Assembly (NCBI GenBank): GCA_039980135.1
Contig: JBDXCV010000009.1
Coordinates: 629,854-693,853 of the forward strand
DNA: 64,000 bases
Direction of reading: 5' to 3'
Origin: Alphaproteobacteria bacterium
GTDB lineage: Bacteria > Pseudomonadota > Alphaproteobacteria > UBA6615
The position numbers were made by a program, and so were the translations under genes. The notes under the pieces are model-generated. The model did not search any database. It was given only the letters and a program-made list of their open reading frames with translations, and was not told where the DNA came from. Shown here piece by piece: positions 63,701 to 64,000 of this stretch. The stretch's first letter is position 1. Every line of letters begins with the position of its first letter.

Positions 63701-64000
63701 CTAACCCGATTTCTCTGTTCCGGGCAGGATAGCAGCAAAGGCCGTTCGATATATCTGCAACGTTGTCAGGAAAACCGCCGCCAGTATTGGTCCCACCACA
63801 ATCCCGACGACACCGAACGCCGCAATGCCTCCGAAGATCGACAGCAAGACAAGCAGGTCTGGTATCTGGGTCTCCTCACCAACCATCCAGGGGCGCAGAA
63901 TATTATCAACCAACCCCACCACGAGAACACCCCAGACAAGCAGGCCGATGGCGGCGAACGTCTGCCCCACCGAAAACAGATAGATCACGGCCGGAACCCA
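63701..64000 (-). CDS. AI-2E family transporter / PerM-like permease (N-terminus outside window)
   Basis: About 99 C-terminal residues of a polytopic membrane protein. GLVDNILRPWMVGEETQIPDLLVLLSIFGGIAAFGVVGIVVGPILAAVFLTTLQIY is the C-terminal hallmark of the AI-2E_transport/YdiK family. The frame stays open to the window end (VPAVIYLFSVG), so only the 5' part is missing. The family includes autoinducer-2 exporters and Na+/H+ antiporters; role unknown. Confidence 0.85.
   Translation of the reverse strand, partial: WVPAVIYLFSVGQTFAAIGLLVWGVLVVGLVDNILRPWMVGEETQIPDLLVLLSIFGGIAAFGVVGIVVGPILAAVFLTTLQIYRTAFAAILPGTEKSG

Overview
The window looks like a stretch of chromosome from a GC-rich, free-living, flagellated alphaproteobacterium, most like Rhodospirillales-type marine or soil heterotrophs. 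This is inferred from the gene families, the argD-argF-hslO order, an FnrL-type iron-sulfur regulator and the high GC content; no 16S rRNA gene or other taxonomic marker is present. I saw no insertion sequence, prophage, CRISPR array or plasmid function. Genes are dense and mostly intact, in short operons. Only the two window edges cut genes (egtB at the left, an AI-2E/PerM-family permease at the right).

Layout. 1-12 kb: ergothioneine enzyme EgtB (partial), a DOPA-dioxygenase-like protein, an FAH-family hydrolase, an LLM-type flavin oxidoreductase with a Gfo/Idh/MocA dehydrogenase, an exported beta-propeller protein divergent from a peroxiredoxin-like protein, a LysR regulator, a DM13 protein, a hotdog thioesterase, and a hydroxyacid dehydrogenase / zinc alcohol dehydrogenase pair. 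11.5-20 kb: a PEP-synthase-like protein with a 31-residue alternating-histidine linker, an atypical M24 peptidase-fold protein, a fumarate-reductase-like flavoprotein translationally coupled to a Tm-1-like protein, a CitE/HpcH-like lyase and an amidase. 20-28 kb: a histidine kinase with a CxxCH haem motif, an Ldh-family dehydrogenase, a DMT exporter, and an oxygen-response locus with an FNR-type regulator and three FNR boxes. 28-45 kb: cupin and salicylate-hydroxylase-type monooxygenase, tRNA-Gly(CCC), apaG, folE, trkH, argE, hslO-argF-argD, two ABC-2 permeases, recX, an MscS channel, motB-motA and an MFS transporter. 45-47 kb: HIBADH-family dehydrogenase, OsmC protein, enoyl-CoA hydratase.

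The most interesting region is 47.2-55.1 kb. Five tightly packed minus-strand genes (sulfatase/phosphonate hydrolase, SDR, a 996-residue molybdopterin enzyme, its three-cluster Fe-S partner, a methyltransferase) face a divergent IclR regulator across an intergenic region holding a 26-bp inverted repeat. The molybdenum subunit carries the active-site residue pattern of pyrogallol-phloroglucinol transhydroxylase at a constant offset of 120-121 residues, explained by an extra SCP2-like N-terminal domain. Sulfatase, transhydroxylase and SDR could form a route from sulfated polyphenols to phloroglucinol and dihydrophloroglucinol; this pathway is inference.

55.2-62.9 kb is a type I secretion locus: an HlyD-type adaptor, two different ABC exporters translationally coupled to one another and both lacking a normal LSGGQ motif, and a divergent RTX protein that is the obvious cargo. 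A DUF1194 exported protein and a partial AI-2E/PerM-family permease finish the window.
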